A stretch of DNA of 59,316 nt, taken from the NCBI GenBank assembly GCA_036518955.1, contig DATDMG010000248.1, positions 1 through 59,316 on the forward strand. The letters are read 5' to 3'. The notes below the pieces were generated by a model. The model saw only the letters and a list, made by a program, of their open reading frames with translations. It ran no database searches and had not been told where the DNA came from. Made by a program: the position numbers and the translations under genes. Source of the stretch: DATDMG01 sp036518955 (GTDB lineage: Bacteria; Actinomycetota; Actinomycetes; Actinomycetales; Kineosporiaceae). Every line of letters starts with the position of its first letter. Position 1 is the first letter of the stretch. Shown in pieces: positions 8,501 through 17,116 of this stretch.

Positions 8501-8857
8501 TCATTCCTCCCGAGCCGGCATGCGCAGTACGCGCGCGAGCGGAGCGCGACCCGAGCCGTCGGCGGCCAGCCCGCCCTCCTCACGGACTGCCGGTGTTCGG
8601 CCTGACGACGGGTGCGAGGCGTCGGCCCGGTCCGTGGTCGTCCGAGCGGGCCCGGGTTCGGACAGCGCGAAGGCTTCCGCCGCGACGGAGGCACGCCACT
8701 CGCGCACCCGGTCGACGACCCCCTGCACCGACTCGGCCACCACGAATTTGTGGCCGTCCACGAGGGTGATGACGGTATCGGGGGTTGCCTCGGCCTTCTC
8801 GATGAGATCCGGGTTCACGGCCATCGGCTGGCCGCCAAGGCGCGTCAGCATGATCAC
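8501..8857 (-). CDS. flbD: Flagellar FlbD family protein
   Basis: FlbD-family proteins are small proteins of poorly known function found next to motA in Gram-positive flagellar clusters. The start chosen is GTG 8857 (VIMLTRLGG) after an AAGGA ribosome site, giving 118 residues. The conserved part is the first 60 residues: LTRLGGQPMAVNPDLIEKAE, TPDTVITLVDGHKFVVAES and VQGVVDRVREW. The remaining half is a low-complexity Ala/Pro/Ser tail not found in typical FlbD (about 70 residues). The stop is three bases before motA. Confidence 0.88.
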   Translation of the reverse strand: MIMLTRLGGQPMAVNPDLIEKAEATPDTVITLVDGHKFVVAESVQGVVDRVREWRASVAAEAFALSEPGPARTTTDRADASHPSSGRTPAVREEGGLAADGSGRAPLARVLRMPAREE

Positions 8858-8909
8858 GGCGTCCGTCCTTGCTCTCGGGTGGGGACGCACCTGCCTCGTC
8901 CCGGTCGTC

Positions 8910-8937
8910 CCATCGGCGGCGTCCTGGGCGTCATGAG
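8910..8937 (-). promoter_or_regulatory. Sigma-28-type promoter before flbD-motA-motB
   Basis: On the minus strand CTCATGAC (8937-8930) is followed after 12 bases by GCCGATGG (8917-8910). Element spacing and the CCGAT core match those before fliC and flgN. It lies about 50 bases upstream of the flbD start and downstream of a perfect hairpin after flgE. Confidence 0.65.
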
Positions 8938-8973
8938 GAGCCCTTCGGGTGGCGGTCCGTCGCCGCGGCCGGG

Positions 8974-9024
8974 GATCATGCACATCCGCCGCTCCGGGTG
9001 GCGCCGACGCGGATGTGCATGATC
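8974..9024 (-). terminator. Perfect 16-bp inverted repeat after flgE
   Basis: Arms 8974-8989 and 9009-9024 are perfectly complementary over 16 bases with a 19-base loop. It lies 40 bases downstream of the flgE stop and just ahead of the flbD promoter. No T-run follows on the minus strand, so it is either an actinobacterial U-less terminator or a dispersed palindrome. Confidence 0.55.
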
Positions 9025-9063
9025 GCTAACAGCTGCCCGTGGGCGATCGCCTGGTCCGGATCA

Positions 9064-10287
9064 TCACCTCTTGAGGTCGACCAGGTCCTGCAGCATCTGG
9101 TCGCTGGTGGTGATCACCCGGGAGTTCGCCTGGAACCCGCGCTGGGCGACGATCAGGTTGGTGAACTCCCTGGCCAGGTCGACGTTGCTCATCTCGAGCG
9201 TGCCGCCCATCAGTTGCCCGCGGCCACCGCCCGCGGGCACGCCCACCTGTGCCAGCCCCGAGTTGTACGTGGTGCGGAACTCGCTGTCGCCGATCTTCTC
9301 CAGACCTTCCGGGTTGTTGAAGTTCGCCAGGGCGATCCTCGCGATGGTCAGCTTCTGGCCGTTGGTGAAGATGCCGAGCACGGAGCCGTCACCACCGATC
9401 TGGAACTGCTGCAGGGTGCCGGAGGTCGCGCCGTCCGTGTTGGTGACCCCCATCGTCTTGGCTCCGCCGAAGTTGGTGAGCGAGGAGATGTCCACGGCGA
9501 TCGCCGTGCCGTCCGTCAGGGTGATGGTCGGGTACGGCCCGACGGTGGACGTGGTCGGGTCGAACGCGCCCGCCGCGGTGAAGGCGACCGTTGATCCGGT
9601 GACCGGGGCGAGGGCCGGGTCGCTCGTGTCCGTGATGTCGAGATTGAACGACTGCGGGCTCGTGGTGGCGGTCGGCGTCAGCACGAGGGAGAGGGTGTGG
9701 GCCACACCCTGGCCGTCGTAGACCGTGGCGCCCAGCGTCATCGTCGTCGACGTGGGCATGGTGATGTTGCCCCCGAGCGTGACCTTGGTCGACGCCGTCG
9801 GGGGAACCGTCGTGTTCGTCGGGATGATGATGTCGCCGACCGGGTTGTCGGTGTTCACGGTGCCGTTGGTGCGGGTCCAGCCCTGCACGACGTGGCCCTC
9901 CGGGTTCACCAGGGACCCGTTGCTGTCGAAGGTGAAGGCCCCGGCCCGGGTGTAGTTCGTCTCGCTCCCGTTGCGCACCAGGAAGAAGCCATCTCCCGAG
10001 ATCATGAGATCGGTGGCCTTGCCGGTGTTCTGCGCCGAGCCCTGGCCGAAGTTGGTGTCGATGGTGCCCAACTGGACACCCAGTCCGACCTGCGACGGGT
10101 TGACGCCGCCCGCGATGGCCGTCGGCGCACCGGCCGACCTCATGAGCTGGCTGAGGGTGTCCTCGAAGACGACCGTGCTCGACTTGAAGCCGGTCGTGTT
10201 GACGTTGGCGATGTTGTTCGACACCACGTCCATCAGCGTCTGGTGCTGCCGCAGGCCGGTGATGCCGGAGAACAGTGATCGGAGCAC
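9064..10287 (-). CDS. flgE: Flagellar hook protein FlgE
   Basis: FlgE polymerises into the hook joining basal body and filament. The start GTG 10287 has a strong AGGAGG ribosome site; 407 residues. The N-terminus (VLRSLFSGITGLRQHQTLMD, then VVSNNIANVNTTGFKSS) is the rod/hook signature. The D1/D2 beta domains fill the middle, and the C-terminus has TLEMSNVDLAREFTNLIVAQ and RGFQANSRVITTSDQMLQDL, the matching helix. It lies downstream of flgD. Confidence 0.96.
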   Translation of the reverse strand: MLRSLFSGITGLRQHQTLMDVVSNNIANVNTTGFKSSTVVFEDTLSQLMRSAGAPTAIAGGVNPSQVGLGVQLGTIDTNFGQGSAQNTGKATDLMISGDGFFLVRNGSETNYTRAGAFTFDSNGSLVNPEGHVVQGWTRTNGTVNTDNPVGDIIIPTNTTVPPTASTKVTLGGNITMPTSTTMTLGATVYDGQGVAHTLSLVLTPTATTSPQSFNLDITDTSDPALAPVTGSTVAFTAAGAFDPTTSTVGPYPTITLTDGTAIAVDISSLTNFGGAKTMGVTNTDGATSGTLQQFQIGGDGSVLGIFTNGQKLTIARIALANFNNPEGLEKIGDSEFRTTYNSGLAQVGVPAGGGRGQLMGGTLEMSNVDLAREFTNLIVAQRGFQANSRVITTSDQMLQDLVDLKR

Positions 10288-10411
10288 GGAATCCTCCTGG
10301 GTGGGCCACGCCACTCGAGGTGCGCGTGGTCTGCTGGTTCGGCATCTGTGCCGAGGTGAACCGGGGGCGTCGGGCCGCCGGGGTCATGAGGTGAGGCGAG
10401 TCACGCTGCGT

Positions 10412-10876
10412 TCAGGACGGCGTCGAGCCGGTGGCGCTCGCCGGGGTGGTGGCGCTCGCCACCGCGCTGACGGCGTCCAGCGAGACGGTGGCGCCGTCGA
10501 CGGTGAGGTTGGGCGTCGCGGCACCCACGCTGACGCCGCTGACCGTCCCCGTGTGCCGGGTGCCGGACACGTCCGTCCAGGTGACCGTCCGGCCGATCAT
10601 GGACGAGGCGGTTTGCTCCCGGGACGCGTCGTAGACCTTCTGGTTCAGGTCGGCGAGCTGGTTGAGCTTCTCGACCATGGTGAACTGGGCCGTCTGCGAC
10701 AGGAACTGCGTCGGGTCCGTGGGGCTGCTCGGATCCTGGTACTTGAGCTGGGCGACCAGGAGCTTGAGGAACGTGTCCTGGTCGATGCGGTCCTGGCCCG
10801 TGGTCGCGGGCTGGTTGGTCCCGGTCGTCGCCGCGCCTGAGCCGATGCCGCCGACCGGGCCGTAGGTGATGGTCAT
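10412..10876 (-). CDS. flgD: Hook-capping protein FlgD
   Basis: FlgD caps the growing hook. The 154-residue product contains the diagnostic DTFLKLLVAQLKYQDPSSP, then DPTQFLSQTAQFTMVEKLNQL, followed by a short Ig-like segment (MIGRTVTWTD). It is shorter than proteobacterial FlgD (about 220) because the C-terminal Tudor/Fn3 part is reduced to an Ala/Thr tail. It lies between fliK and flgE. Confidence 0.93.
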   Translation of the reverse strand: MTITYGPVGGIGSGAATTGTNQPATTGQDRIDQDTFLKLLVAQLKYQDPSSPTDPTQFLSQTAQFTMVEKLNQLADLNQKVYDASREQTASSMIGRTVTWTDVSGTRHTGTVSGVSVGAATPNLTVDGATVSLDAVSAVASATTPASATGSTPS

Positions 10877-10902
10877 GTCTGCTCTTCCTGCAGTCGCCGG
10901 GG

Positions 10903-13560
10903 TCAGACCCGGAGGTCGATGGAGGAGATGGTCGGGACGGCGCCCGCGGGGGCCGGGGGTTCGGGACGGCGTGGGACGCCCGGACGTTCGATCCGCGCGG
11001 GCCCGGACCCGGTGCTGCCGCCCGGGCCCTGGTCGCTGCGCTCCCGGTCGCTGCGCCGCTGGTCGCCCGGTCCCGGCTGCGACCCCGGCTGCTGGGTACC
11101 GGCCTGCATTCCCATGTCCGTGCGGGTGTCCGGCCGCGGATCCGGCTGCTGCGGAGGCTGCGGGTCCTGACCGCCGTGACGGCCACCCTGGCCGGGGTCG
11201 GGCGTGTCGTGGCGGAGCGTGACCTCAGCCAGGTCGAGACGGGAGTGGCCGAGCTGGTCGCGCAGGTCGCCGACGCCGTCCCGGAACGCGGCGAGCGCGG
11301 CATCGCCGCCCACCACGGTCAGGTGTACGGCACCTGCGCGGACCTCGACGGTGAGGGTGACCGAGCCGAGGTGCTCGGGCGAGAGCCGCAGGACGGTGTG
11401 CTGCGTGCCGTCACGCAGGATCCGCATCGTCTGCAGGTGCTTGGCGATCTGCGTGATGACCGGTGGGGGGACGGGAGCCCCTGGGCTTCCGGTCCGCGAC
11501 CCGGTGGCGGCTGACGGGTCGAGCCCCGACGTCGGGCTCTGCCGGCCCGGGGCAACGAGCTCCGATGCGGCGGTGACGAGAGTGTCGCCGCCCGAGTCGC
11601 CGCTGCCGACTCCGCTGCCGGCTCCGCTGCCGACTCCGCTGCCGCTCAGGGTCGCCGTGCCGCCTGGTGCTGCTCCGGTGCCAGCCGAACGGGTGGTCGG
11701 AGCCGGGGCGCTCCATCCGTCCCCTCGCGCGGTCGCCGTGCCCGATCCCGTCGGCTCGCGCGTCGTCGGGTCGAGCGTCGGGCCGAGCGTCCGCCCGGGA
11801 GCCGTTGGTGCCGTGGGTGCCCCGCTCGACACCGGCAGCGAGGAGGATGTGGGGAGCGGCACGGGTGCCGAGGACGGCGCCAGGCTGTCATCGGACCGCG
11901 CCGGGGGCGCCCCGGAAGCCGCCCCGGCCGGATCCAGGGCCGGATCCAGGGCCAGGGCCGGTTCCAGGGGGAGCCGCGCGGGCACGCCGGCGGGGTCCGT
12001 GCCGCGGCCGGGCGCGGCCAGCGCGCCGGGTCCGTTGCCGCCGGGTCCGTTGCCGCCGGGTCCCACCACCATGGCGGCGGGCCACCCACGTGCGCCGGCG
12101 ATCGCATCCTGCGCGGCCAACGCCGCAGGCTCGACGTTCGACCGGGGCCTGGCCTCGGTGGTGGCGGGAACACCCGGCTCGGCCCCCGGAACCCCTGGTG
12201 GCATGGGATCGGTGCGCTCCGCCCGCGAACCCGGGAGGTCGGCTGGGACGGGGCCGGCGGACGGGTGCCTCGGTCCGGTCCCGGGTGCGGTGATCTCGGT
12301 CTGGGCGGGTCCCGTCGAGGTGAGCACGCCCGCCGGGCCGGCCGGTCGCGCCATGGACGCGACGTCCACCACCGCGGGGCCCCCCGCCACCACTGCCGGG
12401 GTACCTGGTCGCGCCCGCCCGTGGTCGGTGGACGTGGCCTGGGCGACGCCCGGCGACGAGCCCGCCTCGACCGGTGCCGGGCCTGCCACCGCACCGGGCC
12501 GTGGGCCACCGGACCGGGCGGTGTTCGGCGGGACGTCGGGGGCGCCGCCCAGGTTCGAGGCCGCATCGCGCGCGGGGCCCCCGCCGACGTCCAGCAGCCT
12601 TCCCGTGCCGCCGTCCGGCCGGGCTCTCCCGGCCTCGTCGTCGAGGGCTCGCCCCGGCGCTCCAGCCGGGACGTCTGCCGCAGGCCGTCCCGGCTCGGCC
12701 GGATCCGATACCAGGCCGCCGCCGGAAGCGGGCGGGGCTGTGGCTGGGGAGGCGGAGTCCACCAGCCCTCCGTCCATGGATCTCGCGCCGGCCCCGGCCG
12801 GTTTCGCAGCGAGCGGCGCGGGACGTCCGGCCGGTTGGGGTGCGCCGGTCCCCGAGGTACCGCCGACGGCAGCATCACCGGCCGCCCCTCCAGGCAGCCC
12901 GAGCCCTTCCGGGACGCCACGGGGCGTCCCGCCCCGGGGTGTCGCCGTGACGGCGTCGGTGGGGGTCGCGTGGGCAGAACCCGGGGTGGCCGCGGTGCTG
13001 ACCGGACGGGGGACGCTCGGCGTGCCCTCGCCGGTCGGGCCGCTGGTCGGGCCGCTGGTCGGGCCGCTGGTCGGGCCGCTGGTCGGGCCGCTGGTCGGGC
13101 CGCTGGTCGGGCCGCTGGTCGGGCCGCTGGTCGGGTCGCTGGTCGGGTCGCCGGTCGGGTCGCCGCCGTCCGCCTTGCCCTTCGCCCCGACCCGGGCGGT
13201 GCGGTTCGTCGCGCCGGGCCGACCGAGGGCCCGTGAGCGGCGAGCGGTCCGGGATCCGCCCTCGCTCGCTGGTGCCTCGGTTCGCTCGTCGTGGCGCTGC
13301 CCCTCCTGCCCCGACCGCGCCTGGGACGTCGCCCCCGATGCCGAACGGGACCCGGACGAGGAGGGCACCGTGGGCGGCGCCGGCGATCTCGACGTCCGAT
13401 GCGCGGTCCCCTGCGCGGACGGGTGCGCCGACCGCGCGGCTGCCATGCTCTCCGCGAGCGCCGCGCTGAACTCGTGGCCGTCGTCCGCCGCCGGACCGGG
13501 AAGGTCCGCGGCGGGGCCGACACCGCGGCCGGTCACCGCGGTGGTGGAGGTGATGGTCAT
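10903..13560 (-). CDS. fliK: Flagellar hook-length control protein FliK
   Basis: FliK is the secreted ruler that triggers FlhB substrate switching. This 885-residue version is about twice the usual length, from a very long Pro/Ala/Gly/Thr-rich disordered region that includes a tandem SGPT repeat (DNA 13033-13164). Only the C-terminal Flg_hook domain (about residues 690-790) is conserved: QIAKHLQTMRILRDGTQ, TVLRLSPEHLGSVTLTVEV and AVHLTVVGGDAALAAFRDG, then LRDQLGHSRLDLAEV. It starts at ATG 13560 (MTITSTTAV). Position between the hydrolase and flgD supports the call. Confidence 0.9.
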   Translation of the reverse strand: MTITSTTAVTGRGVGPAADLPGPAADDGHEFSAALAESMAAARSAHPSAQGTAHRTSRSPAPPTVPSSSGSRSASGATSQARSGQEGQRHDERTEAPASEGGSRTARRSRALGRPGATNRTARVGAKGKADGGDPTGDPTSDPTSGPTSGPTSGPTSGPTSGPTSGPTSGPTSGPTGEGTPSVPRPVSTAATPGSAHATPTDAVTATPRGGTPRGVPEGLGLPGGAAGDAAVGGTSGTGAPQPAGRPAPLAAKPAGAGARSMDGGLVDSASPATAPPASGGGLVSDPAEPGRPAADVPAGAPGRALDDEAGRARPDGGTGRLLDVGGGPARDAASNLGGAPDVPPNTARSGGPRPGAVAGPAPVEAGSSPGVAQATSTDHGRARPGTPAVVAGGPAVVDVASMARPAGPAGVLTSTGPAQTEITAPGTGPRHPSAGPVPADLPGSRAERTDPMPPGVPGAEPGVPATTEARPRSNVEPAALAAQDAIAGARGWPAAMVVGPGGNGPGGNGPGALAAPGRGTDPAGVPARLPLEPALALDPALDPAGAASGAPPARSDDSLAPSSAPVPLPTSSSLPVSSGAPTAPTAPGRTLGPTLDPTTREPTGSGTATARGDGWSAPAPTTRSAGTGAAPGGTATLSGSGVGSGAGSGVGSGDSGGDTLVTAASELVAPGRQSPTSGLDPSAATGSRTGSPGAPVPPPVITQIAKHLQTMRILRDGTQHTVLRLSPEHLGSVTLTVEVRAGAVHLTVVGGDAALAAFRDGVGDLRDQLGHSRLDLAEVTLRHDTPDPGQGGRHGGQDPQPPQQPDPRPDTRTDMGMQAGTQQPGSQPGPGDQRRSDRERSDQGPGGSTGSGPARIERPGVPRRPEPPAPAGAVPTISSIDLRV
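13033..13164. repeat. 12-bp minisatellite in fliK
   Basis: Eleven adjacent 12-base units run from 13033 to 13164. The first nine are GGTCGGGCCGCT and the last two carry C-to-T and T-to-C changes. On the coding (minus) strand each adds four residues, SGPT or SDPT/GDPT. Because 12 is a multiple of 3, copy-number changes would alter FliK length without breaking the frame. Confidence 0.92.
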
Positions 13561-13582
13561 CGGATGGCCTCCCAGGCCTGGG

Positions 13583-14548
13583 TCACACGGTCCACGTCAG
13601 CGCGCTTGGCGGGTAGGGCGGGACGCCGCCGAACTGGCGCACCGCCCCCGCTCCAGCGGTGTAGCCGGCCAGGGCCAGGTCGACCCGGCCGCCGAACTGG
13701 GTGAGCAGGCCCGAGCTGAGCCGCGCGGCGCCGTCCCCGCCCTGGGCCGGGTCGGTGGCGTCGACGTCCGGTGAGCGCCCGGTGCGTGGCATCAGCTGGA
13801 TGAGTCCGCTCGCCCCGGTGGCGGTGGCCTCGTACCTGCTGAACCCGGCGCCGGTCGCCGCGACGCCCGGCGCGGATGCCGACGGCGACAGCGCGGTCAG
13901 CGACGCGAGCCCGGCGGCCGACAGCAGTTGTGCTCGCGCCACCTCGAGGGCACCTGCCGTGGCAGTCGTGCCGGTCGCCTCGACCGTGCTCGCCGTCACG
14001 CGCCGGATCGCCGAGATCGGTCCGTACCCGGCGATGTCATGGATACCCACGGCGGCCCCGGAGTGCGGCGCGTCGATCATCTTCCCGTCACCCACGACGA
14101 TGCCCACGTGGTGCGCCGGAGACCCGAAGAACACCAGGTCTCCCGGGTGCGCCTGGGCGAGCGACGGGACGGCCACCCCCGCCTTCGCCTGGTCCGCCGC
14201 CACGCGCGGCAGCCGGACGCCGAGCTTGCCGTACACGAGTTGGGTCAGACCCGAGCAGTCCAGGCCCTTCGCCGGGTCGGTGCCACCCCACAGGTAGGGG
14301 ACCCCGAGGTAGTCGCTCGCCGCCGCGACGGCCCGCTCGCCCACCGTCTGACGCGGGCCGGAGGGGTCCCCGGTCCCGCTGCCCGGGATCCCGGCCAGGG
14401 CGTCCGTCAACGTCGAGGAGAAGCCGGTGCCCGCCGTCCCGGCGGCCGGGACCGACGCGGCGCGCCCGGCGCCCAGCACCCCGAACGGGTGCAGGCCCAG
14501 GCGCGCCTGGATCTCACCGATCCTGCCCTGCACCTCTGCCAGGCTCAT
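13583..14548 (-). CDS. Flagellar cluster NlpC/P60 hydrolase with degenerate lytic transglycosylase-like tail
   Basis: This 321-residue protein probably remodels peptidoglycan for rod and hook passage, the role of FlgJ elsewhere. An N-terminal helix (VQGRIGEIQARLG) is followed by an NlpC/P60 domain at about residues 70-180: YLGVPYLWGGTDPAKGLDCS with catalytic Cys98, PGDLVFFGSPAHHVGIVVG with His147, and DAPHSGAAV. The C-terminal part resembles a soluble lytic transglycosylase (GASGLIQLMPRTG; LALAGYTAGAGAVRQFGG), but the ESGF motif that should carry the catalytic Glu reads GAGF. That second domain is therefore probably inactive or purely binding. It overlaps fliJ by GTGA/ATGA-type coupling. Confidence 0.85.
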   Translation of the reverse strand: MSLAEVQGRIGEIQARLGLHPFGVLGAGRAASVPAAGTAGTGFSSTLTDALAGIPGSGTGDPSGPRQTVGERAVAAASDYLGVPYLWGGTDPAKGLDCSGLTQLVYGKLGVRLPRVAADQAKAGVAVPSLAQAHPGDLVFFGSPAHHVGIVVGDGKMIDAPHSGAAVGIHDIAGYGPISAIRRVTASTVEATGTTATAGALEVARAQLLSAAGLASLTALSPSASAPGVAATGAGFSRYEATATGASGLIQLMPRTGRSPDVDATDPAQGGDGAARLSSGLLTQFGGRVDLALAGYTAGAGAVRQFGGVPPYPPSALTWTV

Positions 14549-14982
14549 GTCAGGTCACCTCCCGGGTCAGGACGGCGCATGGCCGCGGCCAGCTCGTCGA
14601 TCACCTTCTGCTCGATCCGGGCGTCCGCCTCGGCGACCTGCATCCGGTGCCGCTCGTGCAGGGCCTCCACCGCCTTCAGGTCGGCGCGAGCGGCGTTCCA
14701 TGCCGCGATCGCCGCTAGTTCCCGGCTCTGTGCGGCGCTGACGCGCTCCCCGGCACGCCCCAGCTCTTCGCGAAGCCGGGCGCGCCGGGCGGCGGCGGAC
14801 TCCTGCTCGTAGGGGGCGCCCCGTCGCGGTGCCTCGCTGCTGCGCAGCTGCCCGCGCAGTTGCTCGCGGTACGCGATCGCCGCCGCCACCTCGCGTCGGG
14901 CGGCACCGAGGAGGCGCGCCGCCTCGGCCACCGTGCCTGCCCGCAGCCGCTCCAGGGTGGCCAGCCGGAACCGGCGGTTCAC
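14545..14982 (-). CDS. fliJ: Flagellar export chaperone FliJ
   Basis: FliJ is the coiled-coil stalk that links the FliI ATPase to FlhA. The start GTG 14982 overlaps the fliI stop (GTGA), giving 145 residues, the usual length. Almost the entire protein is predicted antiparallel coiled coil: FRLATLERLRAGTVAEAARL, REQLRGQLRSSEAP, then AADLKAVEALHERHRMQV-type heptads ending EADARIEQKVIDELAAAM. Sequence is weakly conserved in the family; position directly after fliI is the stronger evidence. Confidence 0.88.
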   Translation of the reverse strand: MNRRFRLATLERLRAGTVAEAARLLGAARREVAAAIAYREQLRGQLRSSEAPRRGAPYEQESAAARRARLREELGRAGERVSAAQSRELAAIAAWNAARADLKAVEALHERHRMQVAEADARIEQKVIDELAAAMRRPDPGGDLT

Positions 14983-16406
14983 GGCGCGCTCCCGACGGGT
15001 GACGCCGTCCGGACGAGCGAGCCGGTGCCGACCGGCGACCCCGTGCCGGCGAGCAGGGCACCCAGCTGGGCCCAGGCGTCGTCGACGTTCACCACGTCGT
15101 GGGGGGCCTGGCGCAGGAACGCGTCGAACTGGGACCGCAGCGCGATCGCCGCGTCGACGTCCCGGTCGCTGCCCGGCGAGTAGACGCCCACGTCGATGAG
15201 CTCGCGGGCGTCCCGGTAGGCGGCCAGCAGCCGACGGGCCGTGGCCGCCAGCGCCAGCTGCCCCGGTTCGAGCACGGCCCGCTCCACCCGGGAGATCGAC
15301 TCCAGGACGTCGATGCTCGGGAAGTGCCCGGCCGTCGCCAGCCGCCGTGACAGCACCACGTGGCCGTCGAGGATGCCGCGGACCGTGTCGCCGATCGGGT
15401 CCTGCAGGTCGTCGCCCTCGACCAGCACCGTGTACAGGGCGGTGATGCTGCCGTGCTCGCCCGGGCCGGTGCGCTCGAGCAGGCGCGGCAGCATGGCGAA
15501 CACGCTGGCCGGGTACCCCCGCGTCGCGGGGGGCTCTCCCGCCGCGAGGGCGACCTCGCGTTGGGCCAGCGCCGTCCGGGTCACCGAGTCGACGACGAGC
15601 AGCACGTCCAGCCCCTCGTCGCGGAACCACTCCGCGATCCGGGTCGCGGTGAACGCGGCGGCCAGGCGCAGCATGGGCGGGTCGTCACCGGTGGCGAGGA
15701 CGACGACGGTCCGGGCCCGCGCGGCCTCGTCCAGCGTGTCCTCGAGGAACTCGCGGACCTCCCGGCCCCGCTCGCCCACCAGGGCGACCACCCGCACCGG
15801 TGCGGAGGTCCCGCGCACCGCCATCCCGAGCAGCGTGGACTTGCCCACGCCCGAACCCGCCACGATGCCCACCCGCTGCCCGGCACCCACCGGGACGAGC
15901 GTGTCCAGGGCACGGACGCCCGTTGCCAGGGCCTGGTCGACCCGGCGGCGGAGCAGCGGGTTGGGCGCGGACTGTTCCAGCGGCACCGCGACGACGTGGG
16001 CGAGCGGGCCGCGGCCGTCCATCGGGCGGCCGAGGGCGTCCACCACGCGGCCGAGCAGACCGGGGCCGGCCGGGACGGTCGCCGCGGACCCGCTGGGGAG
16101 GACGGGATCCCCCGGCGTGATCCCGACGGTCGAGCCCAGCGCCAGGCAGGTGGCACCACCGGTGTGGACGGCGACCACCTGGGCCGGCACCGGCTGCGGT
16201 GGGCCTGCGGCCAGGATCGTCACGAGGTCACCCACGGCTGACCGGATGCCGCGCACGCGGATGCCCAGGCCGAGGACCTCGCTGACGTGACCGCGCACGA
16301 CCGGCCGCGTCGCCTCCGCGGCGTGGGCGAGCCGTTCGCGGAGGAAGGCGGCGGTCTCGTCGAGTTCGGCGAGGACCCTGTGGGGTGGTCTGGTGGGCGA
16401 GGTCAC
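14979..16406 (-). CDS. fliI: Flagellum-specific ATP synthase FliI
   Basis: FliI is the hexameric export ATPase related to F1-beta. The start GTG 16406 overlaps the fliH stop, giving 475 residues. The Walker A motif GSGVGKST lies at about residue 185. Downstream are RVVALVGERGREVREFLED, ATGDDPPMLRLAAAFTATRI, VDSVTRTALAQREVALAAGE and RGYPASVFAMLPRLLERTG, all diagnostic of FliI. The N-terminal domain contains the GRVVDALGRPMDGRGPL block. It is coupled by overlap on both sides (fliH, fliJ). Confidence 0.97.
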   Translation of the reverse strand: MTSPTRPPHRVLAELDETAAFLRERLAHAAEATRPVVRGHVSEVLGLGIRVRGIRSAVGDLVTILAAGPPQPVPAQVVAVHTGGATCLALGSTVGITPGDPVLPSGSAATVPAGPGLLGRVVDALGRPMDGRGPLAHVVAVPLEQSAPNPLLRRRVDQALATGVRALDTLVPVGAGQRVGIVAGSGVGKSTLLGMAVRGTSAPVRVVALVGERGREVREFLEDTLDEAARARTVVVLATGDDPPMLRLAAAFTATRIAEWFRDEGLDVLLVVDSVTRTALAQREVALAAGEPPATRGYPASVFAMLPRLLERTGPGEHGSITALYTVLVEGDDLQDPIGDTVRGILDGHVVLSRRLATAGHFPSIDVLESISRVERAVLEPGQLALAATARRLLAAYRDARELIDVGVYSPGSDRDVDAAIALRSQFDAFLRQAPHDVVNVDDAWAQLGALLAGTGSPVGTGSLVRTASPVGSAP

Positions 16407-17116
16407 GGGCGGAGCACCTCCTGGGCGGCGCGCAGCGCGTCGCGCAGGTGGACGGGCAGCGCGTGCACCGGGGTTCTGGCCAGGACCGCACCGCGTTCGA
16501 CGGTGTCGTCGGGGACCACCTGGACACCGTCGAGCGGTCCGGCGTCGCACGCCTCGAACAGGTCGACGTCCGCCGGGTGCACGTGGAGCGTGACGGTGTC
16601 GGTGTGCGGCAGCAGGCGCAGGGCCGTGCGGGCCGCTTCCAGCACGTCGGCGTCCACCGCCGCCAGCTCCCGGCCCAGCGCCGCGGCGGCGATGGCCAGC
16701 GAGCCCTCGAGCAGAGCGTCCACGAGGCCGCTCCACGCCGGGGCCACGTCGTCCGCCAGCGTGCGCGCGGCCCGGGCCAGAGCGGCGAGCGCGCCCTGGG
16801 TGCGGACGGCCAGTACCCGGCGGGTGGCCTCCTCGCGCGCCGCGCGCTCGGCGGCCTCGGCGGCTTCGCGCTCGGCGGCCTCCCGCCGGCCCTGGGCCCA
16901 GCCGGCCGCGTAGCCCTCGGCCAGCCCCTGCTGCCGGCCTGCCCGCAGCGCCTCGGCGATCTGTCGGCCGATCCGCGGGTCCGCCCACCCCGGCTGCTCG
17001 ACGAGCGGCCGGTCGAAGTTGACCGCGCGGGCCGCGTTCGCGGCCTCCCCGGAGGTGACGACCGGGGTCCGCTGTTCCACCGGGAGCGTGCTGAAGCGCT
17101 CATTCGACAAGGGCAT
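16403..17116 (-). CDS. fliH: Flagellar export regulator FliH
   Basis: FliH dimers bind FliI and tether it to the C-ring. The start chosen is ATG 17116 (MPLSNERF) preceded by GAGGGG, overlapping fliG by 17 bases; GTG 17125 is an alternative. The 237 residues show Ala/Glu/Arg-rich helices with GxxxG-like spacing (QGLAEGYAAGWAQGRREAAE), followed by the conserved C-terminal domain (LEAARTALRLLPHTDTVTLH, VHPADVDLFEACD). The order fliG-fliH-fliI-fliJ confirms the call. Confidence 0.92.
   Translation of the reverse strand: MPLSNERFSTLPVEQRTPVVTSGEAANAARAVNFDRPLVEQPGWADPRIGRQIAEALRAGRQQGLAEGYAAGWAQGRREAAEREAAEAAERAAREEATRRVLAVRTQGALAALARAARTLADDVAPAWSGLVDALLEGSLAIAAAALGRELAAVDADVLEAARTALRLLPHTDTVTLHVHPADVDLFEACDAGPLDGVQVVPDDTVERGAVLARTPVHALPVHLRDALRAAQEVLRP

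Noticed and set aside
13033..13164. CRISPR-like array in fliK
   Set aside because: Repeats are directly adjacent without spacers and lie in frame within a coding region.
11204..13774. Long plus-strand open frame opposite fliK
   Set aside because: It mirrors the Pro/Ala/Gly-rich fliK region; no domain or ribosome site, and the Flg_hook domain lies on the other strand.
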